Of a DNA stretch of 9,037 nt, positions 1 to 6,549 are shown one piece after another (position 1 is the stretch's first letter; every line of letters begins with the position of its first letter). Source of the stretch: Bacteroidota bacterium (GTDB lineage Bacteria; Bacteroidota; Bacteroidia; Chitinophagales; Chitinophagaceae); NCBI GenBank assembly GCA_023426425.1, contig JAFAAT010000023.1, positions 1 through 9,037 on the forward strand. The letters run 5' to 3'. A program made the position numbers and the translations under genes. The notes beneath the pieces were generated by a model. The model made no database searches. It was not told where the DNA came from and saw nothing but the letters and a program-made list of their open reading frames with translations.

Positions 1-399
1 CTCCCACTCATAGGTGAGCGAATCCAATGGCACTGTCCCGGGCAGTGTTGAAGAAGCAATAAAGCTGTTATCCCCGGTTTCTACCAGTAGGCTGTATGTC
101 TTACCAGCTTCTCCCAGGTAAGCAGGGAGTTCGTAGAGGCCATCACTCAGGTGCGGCACCTGGGTAGTGTCGCCTGCTTCATTTATGATGTGAACAGAAG
201 CGTCAGTTACTTTCTGCTGTGACGATTTGCCATAGTAGTCGGTAGTCATGGCAATCTTTACCTGCAGCGGATTAGTGCCCTCATATAGCTGACCTTCGAT
301 CACATATTGAGGATTGGCTTCGTTCAGGTCCACATTGATCACTTTTTCGCAGGAAGTGAATGCGAGGGAGACTCCGATAAGTATAAGTAGATTCTTCAT
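1..399 (-). CDS. DUF4249-family outer-membrane lipoprotein, C-terminus beyond window
   Basis: The frame is open from an ATG at 399-397 to the window edge, giving 133 N-terminal residues. The first 17 residues are a lipoprotein signal peptide: a Met-Lys-Asn start, a hydrophobic stretch and the lipobox FTSC, with Cys17 as the lipidated residue. The mature start (CEKVINVDLNEANPQYVIEG) is the usual opening of DUF4249 proteins, followed by a beta-rich, Ig-like segment. Full-length family members are, as I recall, roughly 250-400 residues, so more than half is missing. The start lies 6 bases after the stop of the TonB-dependent receptor, and no Shine-Dalgarno is visible, so translation is probably coupled. 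DUF4249 has no established biochemical role; its regular pairing with receptors suggests a surface-exposed ligand-binding or accessory subunit, by analogy with SusD, although it is not a SusD homologue. Family assignment is confident; function is inference. Confidence 0.85.
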   Translation of the reverse strand, partial: MKNLLILIGVSLAFTSCEKVINVDLNEANPQYVIEGQLYEGTNPLQVKIAMTTDYYGKSSQQKVTDASVHIINEAGDTTQVPHLSDGLYELPAYLGEAGKTYSLLVETGDNSFIASSTLPGTVPLDSLTYEWE

Positions 400-405
400 G
401 AGGAA

Positions 406-2724
406 TTAAAACTTAAAGTTGTAAGTAATGGAAGGCACCCAGGTGAAGAGGGCTACCTGAACAGCCTCGGTGATGGCAGGGTTGTCTTCATTCTGCCGGA
501 AGTTGATAGTGTAGGCATTCTGGCGACCATAAGCGTTATAGACAGAGAAGTTCCAGCTGCTTTCCCTCCGTTCGGTCTTGCGGGTGGTCCAGGTCAATCC
601 AATATCAAGACGGTGGTAGTCAGGCATGCGATAGCCATTGCGTTCTGTATAATAGGGCACCTGAAGTCCGGCAGATTCATATTTGCCAGAGGGAAAGGTG
701 ACAGCGCTACCCGTGTAGTAGATCCAGTTTGCCGAGAGCTTTAGCTTTTTGGTGAGGTCATACATGCCAACGATTGCCAGGTCGTGGATGCGGTCCTGCC
801 GGGCGGGGTACTCGCTGCCGTTGTTAATATCATCAAACTGGCGGAGGGATCGTGAGAGAGTATAGCTTACCCAGCCCTGTAGCCTGCCTGACTGTTTACG
901 GAAAAGGATTTCCAGACCATAGGCTTTCCCCTTACCATACACAAGTTCACCCTCAACTTCTTCATTAAAGATCAGGTCTGCGCCATTCCGGTAGTCGATC
1001 TGGTTTTGTAGGGCTTTGTAGTAAGTTTCTACAGAAAGCTCATACATATTGTCTTTGAAATTCCTGAAGTAGCCGATAGATACCTGGTCGGCTATCTGAG
1101 GCTTGATGTTATTGCTGGCGGGCACCCAAAGGTCTGTGGGCGAGGCAGTGGTAGAGTTGCTGAGCAGGTGCAGGTATTGGTACATCCTGTTGTAGCTGAC
1201 CTTTACGGAACTGGTTGAATTAATACTATACCGGGCAGCAACGCGTGGCTCAAACCCACCGTAGTAGGTAATCTGTTCCCAGTCGTCATACTGCTTTACA
1301 CTTGTCTTATTACCTGCCTCGTCGAATGTGTAGACCATGGCATCACCCATGAAGCTGAAGCCGGAGTAGCGAAGACCGTATTGCAGACCGATCTTATCGT
1401 TCACGCGCATGTCGTTCTGCACATACACACCGCCTTCAATTGCTCTTCTTCCACTCAGGGCAGCATTGTTGAAGTTGCTACGAGGTCCAACCTCGATCTG
1501 GCCGGGCTTGAAGTTGTGGTGAATGACGTTAAAGCCAAACTTGATATTGTTGTCCACATTGGGCGTGAAAGAGAAGTCCTGCTTGAGGTTCCAATCCTGG
1601 ATAGCGGAAGTGATGGTGATGTCTTCCCCGTCGAAGCCCAGCTTGATGCGGTAGTTATAGTTGCTGAAGATGAGGGAGGTATTCGAAAAGATTTTGCTAC
1701 TAAGTATATGGTTCCACCTGATGGTGGCTGTGCTGTTGCCCCAGTCGAAGCCGAACTGGTCGCTGAAACCGAATACGTCTCTTCCGAAGTAGCCAGAGAG
1801 GAAGATACGGTCCTTTTCCCCGAGCTGGTAATTGGCTTTGAGGTTAAGGTCGTAGAAGTACAACCTGGAGCTATTAAGCCGTTCGTCGGGATGAAGCTTC
1901 AGAAAAACGTCTGCATAAGTTCTTCTGCCGGAGATAATAAAGGAGCCTTTGTCTTTAACTATGGGGCCTTCAAGAGTGAGGCGGGAGGCTATGAGACCAA
2001 TGCCACCTGAAGCGCTGTAGTATTTGCTGTTACCGTCGCGCATCTTTACATCCATCACGGAGGAGCCTCTTCCACCAAACTCGGCGGGTATACCACCCTT
2101 GTAGAGGGTTACGTCCTTAAGGGCATCAGAGTTGAAGACAGAGAAAAAGCCCAGCATGTGGGAGGCATTATACACAGGGGCTTCATCCAGCAGGATGAGG
2201 TTCTGGTCAGCGGCGCCGCCCCTGACGTAAAAGCCAGCATTTCCCTCGCCGGCAGCTTTTACACCGGGCGTGAGCTGAATAGTTTTAATAATGTCCTTTT
2301 CCCCGAAGAGTACTGGCACCGACTCAATCTGCTTAGGATCGAGCTTGAAGACGCTCATCTGGTTCGAGCTCACGTTATTGTCCGCCTGTTCGGTGCGTAC
2401 GACAACCTCTTCGAGGCTGGTGCTCAAAGGTGAGAGTTGAATATTTACACTGGTATTCTTGTCCAGGACCACCTGCTGTTCCTGATTGGAGTACCCTGTG
2501 TATTGGTACACCAAAGTGTAGGTGCCGGCAGGCAGCGTCAGGGAGTAGAAGCCATATGCATTGGTAATCCCACCTTTTGCAGGGTCTGACTTTACCACAA
2601 CAATGGCTCCTATAAGATCTTCACCATTGGTGGCATCCTTGATATTACCGCTGACAGTTAAGTTCTGTGCGGTTGCCCAGGTGGGGAGCAGGAGTAGAAT
2701 GATTGCGAGAAACTTGGAGTACAT
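406..2724 (-). CDS. TonB-dependent outer-membrane receptor with N-terminal carboxypeptidase-regulatory-like domain
   Basis: This 772-residue protein starts with a signal peptide (residues 1-20, ending ATAQ). Residues about 22-100 form a CarboxypepD_reg-like beta-sandwich with the usual GxYSLTLPAGTYTL and YxGY elements. Residues 105-109 (LEEVV) lead into the plug domain (about 105-230), which has the hallmark FYVRGGAADQNLILLDEAPV (165-184) and YKGGIPAEFGGRGSSVMDVK (208-227). The remainder is the beta-barrel, ending in the terminal aromatic residue expected for outer-membrane insertion (YNFKF). There is no N-terminal STN domain, so nothing suggests FecR/sigma signalling. It is shorter than typical SusC proteins (about 1000 residues) and belongs to the smaller receptor class paired with DUF4249. 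Such receptors import a ligand across the outer membrane using TonB-ExbBD energy; the substrate cannot be told. The ATG at 2724-2722 is chosen because it gives a proper signal peptide. The downstream lipoprotein gene is 6 bases away. Confidence 0.93.
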   Translation of the reverse strand: MYSKFLAIILLLLPTWATAQNLTVSGNIKDATNGEDLIGAIVVVKSDPAKGGITNAYGFYSLTLPAGTYTLVYQYTGYSNQEQQVVLDKNTSVNIQLSPLSTSLEEVVVRTEQADNNVSSNQMSVFKLDPKQIESVPVLFGEKDIIKTIQLTPGVKAAGEGNAGFYVRGGAADQNLILLDEAPVYNASHMLGFFSVFNSDALKDVTLYKGGIPAEFGGRGSSVMDVKMRDGNSKYYSASGGIGLIASRLTLEGPIVKDKGSFIISGRRTYADVFLKLHPDERLNSSRLYFYDLNLKANYQLGEKDRIFLSGYFGRDVFGFSDQFGFDWGNSTATIRWNHILSSKIFSNTSLIFSNYNYRIKLGFDGEDITITSAIQDWNLKQDFSFTPNVDNNIKFGFNVIHHNFKPGQIEVGPRSNFNNAALSGRRAIEGGVYVQNDMRVNDKIGLQYGLRYSGFSFMGDAMVYTFDEAGNKTSVKQYDDWEQITYYGGFEPRVAARYSINSTSSVKVSYNRMYQYLHLLSNSTTASPTDLWVPASNNIKPQIADQVSIGYFRNFKDNMYELSVETYYKALQNQIDYRNGADLIFNEEVEGELVYGKGKAYGLEILFRKQSGRLQGWVSYTLSRSLRQFDDINNGSEYPARQDRIHDLAIVGMYDLTKKLKLSANWIYYTGSAVTFPSGKYESAGLQVPYYTERNGYRMPDYHRLDIGLTWTTRKTERRESSWNFSVYNAYGRQNAYTINFRQNEDNPAITEAVQVALFTWVPSITYNFKF

Positions 2725-2783
2725 GTTAATTTGTCCGGTTAGATGATGTGAACCTCCGAGGCGAGGCTGTTCATTTTGAGGCG

Positions 2784-2791
2784 CGAAGGTA
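2784..2791 (-). promoter_or_regulatory. Candidate -7 element for the TonB receptor/DUF4249 operon
   Basis: Read on the minus strand, TACCTTCG matches the Bacteroidota -7 consensus TAnnTTTG at all but one informative base (C for T in the third T of TTTG). It lies about 60 bases upstream of the receptor ATG. The -33 box is poor: only an AT-rich TTTAAC at 2820-2815 sits at roughly suitable distance. The call rests on one short motif. Confidence 0.35.
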
Positions 2792-2898
2792 TTGTTTGTT
2801 ACTGCTATATATGTGTTAAATGTGTATTAAAGTTACGTGTTCATGGGGTCGGGCTGGGTTAGGGCATATTGTTTTTAGTGTTCTTGCAAACACCTGTT

Positions 2899-3123
2899 AT
2901 GGAAAAGAGGATTTTTGGAATAATACTTACGATACTGGGGATAGTAGGCCTGATCATGGCTGCTGTGGGATTTGTAAATAGCGAGAATAACTGGAGAGAA
3001 CTGATTGTCTATGGTGTTCTTGGGTTTATATTCTTCTTTTCGGGTATCAGTTTGATACGGACTACCACCGACATTGAGCGAGACAGGATCATTGAAAGGG
3101 ACAGGAGGGTAGATTCTGATTAG
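2899..3123 (+). CDS. Small two-helix inner-membrane protein of unknown function
   Basis: This encodes 74 residues from the ATG at 2899; an in-frame TTG at 2869 would add ten residues but breaks the neat start, so I prefer the ATG. Residues about 4-26 form one strongly hydrophobic helix rich in Ile, Leu and Gly, and residues about 35-54 a second one containing FIFFF. A short polar turn (NSENNWRE) separates them. The tail from residue 55 is highly charged, with repeated Asp/Glu-Arg pairs (IERDRIIERDRR), probably cytosolic and possibly helical. I do not recognise a named family. It stands alone between the divergent receptor operon and mutL, with no clear Shine-Dalgarno or promoter. The coherent two-helix hairpin and charged tail argue for a real gene rather than a chance frame, but no function can be given. 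Confidence 0.7.
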   Translation: MEKRIFGIILTILGIVGLIMAAVGFVNSENNWRELIVYGVLGFIFFFSGISLIRTTTDIERDRIIERDRRVDSD

Positions 3124-3174
3124 GGCGCACCAACAGCGGCCCAAGAGCGCAACATCAGCGGCCCAAGAGTGCGC
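3123..3174 (+). repeat. 22-bp tandem duplication after the small membrane-protein gene
   Basis: Two adjacent 22-bp units occupy 3123-3144 and 3145-3166 and match at 19 of 22 positions; both end in CAGCGGCCCAA. A third unit starts (GAG at 3167) and then diverges. The first unit begins at the last base of the TAG stop codon. The outer edges GCGCAC (3125-3130) and GTGCGC (3169-3174) are inverted repeats that could close a 6-bp stem around the duplication. No T-tract follows, so a classic terminator is unlikely. Confidence 0.7.
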
Positions 3175-3279
3175 TAATTATCCTGCCTGTAAACAGTAAT
3201 AACGGAGTATATAAAAAATAGGAAAAACTGGCTTTTGTGTACGGGATCTGGGCTGGGAAAAGGCAGCTAATCCCGGGTT

Positions 3280-3345
3280 ACATTCTATCTACCTTCTGGT
3301 TACCTTCTAGCTAGCGTCTAGTAAGCGTCTAGTAAGCGTCTAGTT
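3280..3345 (+). repeat. Six-unit 11-bp tandem array upstream of the mutL promoter
   Basis: Six consecutive 11-mers can be read without gaps: ACATTCTATCT, ACCTTCTGGTT, ACCTTCTAGCT, AGCGTCTAGTA, AGCGTCTAGTA, AGCGTCTAGTT. TCT at unit positions 5-7 is present in all six, and TCTAG in the last four. The last three differ only at the final base. A degenerate seventh copy (6 of 11 matches) may precede the array at 3269-3279. The array ends 17 bases before the putative -33 box of mutL. The period is close to one helical turn, so equivalent positions would face the same side of the DNA. Confidence 0.8.
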
Positions 3346-3362
3346 GTCCCGCATAAACAGCC

Positions 3363-3393
3363 TTAGCCACCTTGCTGGTAAATATTACCTTTG
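3363..3393 (+). promoter_or_regulatory. Bacteroidota-type promoter of mutL
   Basis: TACCTTTG at 3386-3393 is a full match to the -7 consensus TAnnTTTG. A TTAG at 3363-3366 lies 19 bases upstream of it, an acceptable spacing for a weak -33 box. Transcription would start near 3400, leaving about 14 bases before the GTG start of mutL. This placement argues against any mutL start upstream of about 3400. Confidence 0.6.
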
Positions 3394-3413
3394 CAGCTAG
3401 TCTAAGAGATACA

Positions 3414-5252
3414 GTGGCGGACGTAATTCAGTTGTTATCAGATCATATTGCGAATCAAATTGCTGCCGGTGAGGTTATTCAGCGGCCGGCTTCTGCAGTT
3501 AAGGAACTGCTGGAGAATGCAATAGACGCCGGGGCCACTGAAATTCAACTCATTCTGAAGGATGCCGGGAAAGAACTTATCCAGGTGACGGACAACGGAA
3601 AGGGTATGAGTCCGACGGATGCCCGGATGAGCTTTGAGCGGCATGCTACTTCCAAGATCAGGAATATTGATGATCTGTTTAAGATCCGCACGATGGGCTT
3701 CCGCGGAGAGGCACTGGCGTCCATAGCAGCTGTGGCCCAGGTGGAACTGAAGACCTGCCAGACTGAGGCTACTGTAGGCACCCGCATCTGCATAGAGAGC
3801 ACCGAGGTGAAGCTGCAGGAACCCTGCGCTACACCGCCCGGCACCAATATCATGGTGAAGAACCTGTTCTTCAATGTACCGGCCCGAAGGCATTTCCTCA
3901 AGTCGAATAATACTGAGTACCGCCATATTGTTGATGAGTTTACGCGAATTGCACTCGCGCATCCAGGAATCTCATTCCGGCTTTGGCACAACGGAGCTGA
4001 GCAATTCCACCTCGAAGCAGGAAACCTGAAGACCAGAGTGGTGGGATTACTTGGCAGCTCTTACGAGCGAAACCTTGTGCCGGTAGAGGAACAAACAGAG
4101 TTTCTCAACATCAAAGGATTTATTGGCAAACCAGAGGCGGCCACCCGGACGAGGGGCATGCAGTTCTTCTTTGTGAACAACCGCTTTATCCGGAACGCCT
4201 ATCTGCACCATGCACTGACCACCGCCTATGAAGGGCTGATAGAGCAGGGTGCCTTTCCTTTCTACGTCCTGTTCCTGGAGACTGATCCGGCGCATGTGGA
4301 TGTGAATGTGCACCCCACTAAGCAGGAAGTGAAGTTTGACGATGACAGGTTGATGTATGCCTACCTGAATGCGGCAGTGAAGCATGCGCTTGCCCGGTTT
4401 AATATTGCTCCATCATTAGATTTTACGCTGAACCCGGAGATAACTCAATTAAGCTCGGTGCAGATGCCGGCATCTGAACGGGAAAAGGAACATGTGGAGC
4501 GGGGCTATCTGTATAACACGTTTACGCAGGGCAATCAGGCACACTTCATTGATAAAAATGAAGGATTGCAAAGGTGGAAAGACCTGTATGCCATTGCTGA
4601 GAAACCTCAGGCGAATGCCATGCCGGGAACGCCTATGCCTGAGCAGCGGGCGTCTGTTTTGCATCATGAGGAAGACCGTGCGCCAGTAAGCAACCATAAT
4701 ATCCTGCTGGTACAAGGGACGATGCTGATAACGACCGTGAAGTCCGGACTCATGGTGATCCATATACGCAGGGCTCAGGAGCGCATCTGGTACGAGCGGC
4801 TGTTGGAAGAGTGGAACAGTGGTCATTCCGTGTCGCAGCAAATGCTGTTTCCGGTGTCACTGGAGTTTGCGCCACAGGATGCAATACTGGTGAATGAGGT
4901 GCTGCCTGACCTGACAAGACTAGGATTTGATATTGTACCATTCGGACCGAACACCTTTGCCGTGCAGGGCGTGCCTTCGGCAATGCCCGCGGGTGAGGAG
5001 AAGAACATCCTTGATGAAGTGATCGAGCAGCTGAGGCATGAATCGCACGATGCAGTGTCTCAACGTTCAGACAGGTTGCTGGTCCAGATGGCGCGGAGGC
5101 TTTCTCAAAACAAACATGCGATACAACAACCGGAGGGGCAGCAGGCATTGATAGATGAACTGTTTGCCTGTACACAGCCCGAGTACACACCGGATGGAAG
5201 GAAAACATTTACGATGATAAGAAAAGAGGCATTGGACGAGCTGCTCGGGTAG
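3414..5252 (+). CDS. mutL: DNA mismatch repair protein MutL
   Basis: MutL couples MutS mismatch recognition to downstream strand incision and excision. The 612-residue product has a clear GHKL ATPase domain: ANQIAAGE (13-20), ELLENAIDAG with catalytic Glu31 and Mg-binding Asn35, DNGKGM (60-65), and RHATSKI plus GFRGEALASI (76-104). The N-terminal domain continues with PARRHFL and NVHPTKQEVKF, both standard MutL motifs. The C-terminal dimerisation domain carries QQMLFP (475-480), matching the beta-clamp-binding QxxLxP pattern, and FACTQPEYTPDGRKT near 584-598. The place where endonuclease-type MutLs have DQHA-x2-E-x4-E reads HIRRAQERIWYE (450-461): the Asp and His are lost while both Glu remain. 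The GTG at 3414 is chosen because MADVIQLL follows, as in relatives, and because the promoter -7 element overlaps the longer frame that begins at 3372. A weak AAGAG precedes the start. The reductase gene follows after 57 bases and may be co-transcribed. Confidence 0.96.
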   Translation: MADVIQLLSDHIANQIAAGEVIQRPASAVKELLENAIDAGATEIQLILKDAGKELIQVTDNGKGMSPTDARMSFERHATSKIRNIDDLFKIRTMGFRGEALASIAAVAQVELKTCQTEATVGTRICIESTEVKLQEPCATPPGTNIMVKNLFFNVPARRHFLKSNNTEYRHIVDEFTRIALAHPGISFRLWHNGAEQFHLEAGNLKTRVVGLLGSSYERNLVPVEEQTEFLNIKGFIGKPEAATRTRGMQFFFVNNRFIRNAYLHHALTTAYEGLIEQGAFPFYVLFLETDPAHVDVNVHPTKQEVKFDDDRLMYAYLNAAVKHALARFNIAPSLDFTLNPEITQLSSVQMPASEREKEHVERGYLYNTFTQGNQAHFIDKNEGLQRWKDLYAIAEKPQANAMPGTPMPEQRASVLHHEEDRAPVSNHNILLVQGTMLITTVKSGLMVIHIRRAQERIWYERLLEEWNSGHSVSQQMLFPVSLEFAPQDAILVNEVLPDLTRLGFDIVPFGPNTFAVQGVPSAMPAGEEKNILDEVIEQLRHESHDAVSQRSDRLLVQMARRLSQNKHAIQQPEGQQALIDELFACTQPEYTPDGRKTFTMIRKEALDELLG

Positions 5253-5309
5253 TGCCTTAGAATCTATAAACAAGCTTTACTTAATTTACACCCCTAATAA
5301 CAAGCCTAT

Positions 5310-6398
5310 ATGTCTGCTCTGAAGTTCTACCCTTTGAAGGTTAAAGACGTGAGACCTGAAACTGCTGACTGCGTTTCTGTGTCGCTGGAGGTGCCGGAGG
5401 AATTGAAAGAAACCTTCAGGTTTGCACCCGGACAGTACCTGACCTTTAAGAAACACTGGGAAGATGCAGAAGTGCGCAGATCCTACTCTATTTGCTGTAG
5501 TCCCGGAGACAATGAACTCCGAGTGGCCATTAAGAAAGTGGAGGGCGGTAAGTTTTCCGGCTTTGCCAACCAGGAGCTGAAGCCAGGAGATGTGTTGGAT
5601 GTGATGCCGCCGATGGGGAAGTTCAGTCCGAGAAAAACGGAACAGCGCTCAAAGCAATATGTAGCCTTTGCAGCGGGCAGCGGGATCACACCGGTGATGA
5701 GCATAATGAAGTCGGTGCTGGAGCAGGAACCGGAGGCGTACTTCACACTTGTTTATGGCAATAAGAACCGAAACACGATCATCTTCAGGGAAGCCATCGA
5801 AGGGCTTAAGAATAAATACATGCAGCGGCTGCGGGTGTATCATGTGCTGAGCAGGGAACTGATGGATGTTCCTTTGTTTAACGGCAGGATTGATGCGGCC
5901 AAGGTGATTGATTTCAGCAAGTCGCTGATCGATGTTAATAAGATTGATGAAGTCTTTGTGTGCGGACCGGAAGAGATGCTGCTTTCTGTAAGGCAGCAAC
6001 TACTTGACCTCGGTCTGCCGCAGGAGAAGGTGCATATAGAGTTGTTCAGTTCTCCCGATCAGCCTAAGGCTACGCATGAGAAATGGATAAAGGAACATAG
6101 CAGGGATGCGGGTCCTGTGAGCAAGGTAAGCGTGCGTCTTGATGGAGTGACTTTCGACATGGAGCTACCTTACAACAGTGACAGTATTCTTGATGCAGCC
6201 CTGAAACATGGTGCTGATCTTCCTTATGCCTGCAAGGGCGGTGTATGTAGTACCTGCCGCGCGAAAGTGGTAGAGGGCGAGGTGGACATGGAGGTGAACT
6301 ATGCTTTGGAGAAGGACGAGATAGCGCAAGGTTATGTGCTGACCTGCCAGTCGCATCCAAAGACGGAGCGGGTGGTGGTTGACTTCGATGCCAGATAA
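5310..6398 (+). CDS. paaE: PaaE-like FAD/NAD(P)H reductase with C-terminal 2Fe-2S ferredoxin domain
   Basis: This 362-residue protein passes electrons from NAD(P)H through FAD to a plant-type 2Fe-2S cluster and then to a partner oxygenase. Residues about 1-110 are the FAD-binding barrel with RSYS (57-60). Residues about 115-245 are the NAD(P)-binding domain with GSGITPVMS (123-131) and VFVCGPEEM (215-223). Residues about 272-360 are the ferredoxin domain, with cluster ligands Cys308, Cys313, Cys316 and Cys346 (C-x4-C-x2-C-x29-C). The order and length match PaaE, the reductase of phenylacetyl-CoA epoxidase, but no paaABCD gene is present in the window. It may instead serve another di-iron enzyme such as a fatty acid desaturase or hydroxylase. 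The ATG at 5310 gives the expected N-terminus. No strong Shine-Dalgarno is seen. A poor promoter (TTAG at 5257, TAATTTAC at 5282) may lie in the 57-base gap after mutL. The family is certain, the partner unknown. Confidence 0.85.
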   Translation: MSALKFYPLKVKDVRPETADCVSVSLEVPEELKETFRFAPGQYLTFKKHWEDAEVRRSYSICCSPGDNELRVAIKKVEGGKFSGFANQELKPGDVLDVMPPMGKFSPRKTEQRSKQYVAFAAGSGITPVMSIMKSVLEQEPEAYFTLVYGNKNRNTIIFREAIEGLKNKYMQRLRVYHVLSRELMDVPLFNGRIDAAKVIDFSKSLIDVNKIDEVFVCGPEEMLLSVRQQLLDLGLPQEKVHIELFSSPDQPKATHEKWIKEHSRDAGPVSKVSVRLDGVTFDMELPYNSDSILDAALKHGADLPYACKGGVCSTCRAKVVEGEVDMEVNYALEKDEIAQGYVLTCQSHPKTERVVVDFDAR

Positions 6399-6431
6399 TT
6401 GTCAATTGTTAATTGTCAATTGTCAATTGTC
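6397..6431 (+). repeat. Five-unit heptamer tandem repeat overlapping a stop codon
   Basis: Five 7-bp units run without gaps from 6397: AATTGTC, AATTGTT, AATTGTC, AATTGTC, AATTGTC. The first two bases of the array are the last two of the reductase TAA stop. Each junction recreates CAATTG, a perfect 6-bp palindrome (except after the variant second unit), so units can pair with one another in single strands. It lies at the 3' ends of two convergent genes. Confidence 0.85.
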
Positions 6432-6549
6432 AGTGGGGCGGCGTCGCTCGGTGTAGCTTCAGAATTACTGTGCTGCAAGGCTAAGAATTGCTATTTCCAA
6501 CGCGAGTATTACCAGAGTGAGCTTCGTGGGTAAATTGGCTAGATTCACT

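Noticed and set aside
1381..2010. Open frame of 209 codons on the plus strand opposite the TonB receptor
   Set aside because: It is the reverse of a high-confidence receptor gene. The translation is rich in Val, Glu and Asp with no recognisable domain, as expected for an antisense shadow.
2869..2898. TTG start extending the small membrane protein by ten residues
   Set aside because: The ATG at 2899 gives a standard short basic N-terminus before the first helix; nothing supports the longer form.
3265..3280. CCCGGG palindrome in the mutL leader considered as an operator
   Set aside because: Only the central 6 bp are symmetric; flanking bases mismatch, so it is likely chance.
3372..3413. Upstream TTG start extending MutL by 14 residues
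   Set aside because: The extension is not conserved in MutL and contains the full-match -7 element TACCTTTG, so it is probably not transcribed into the mRNA.
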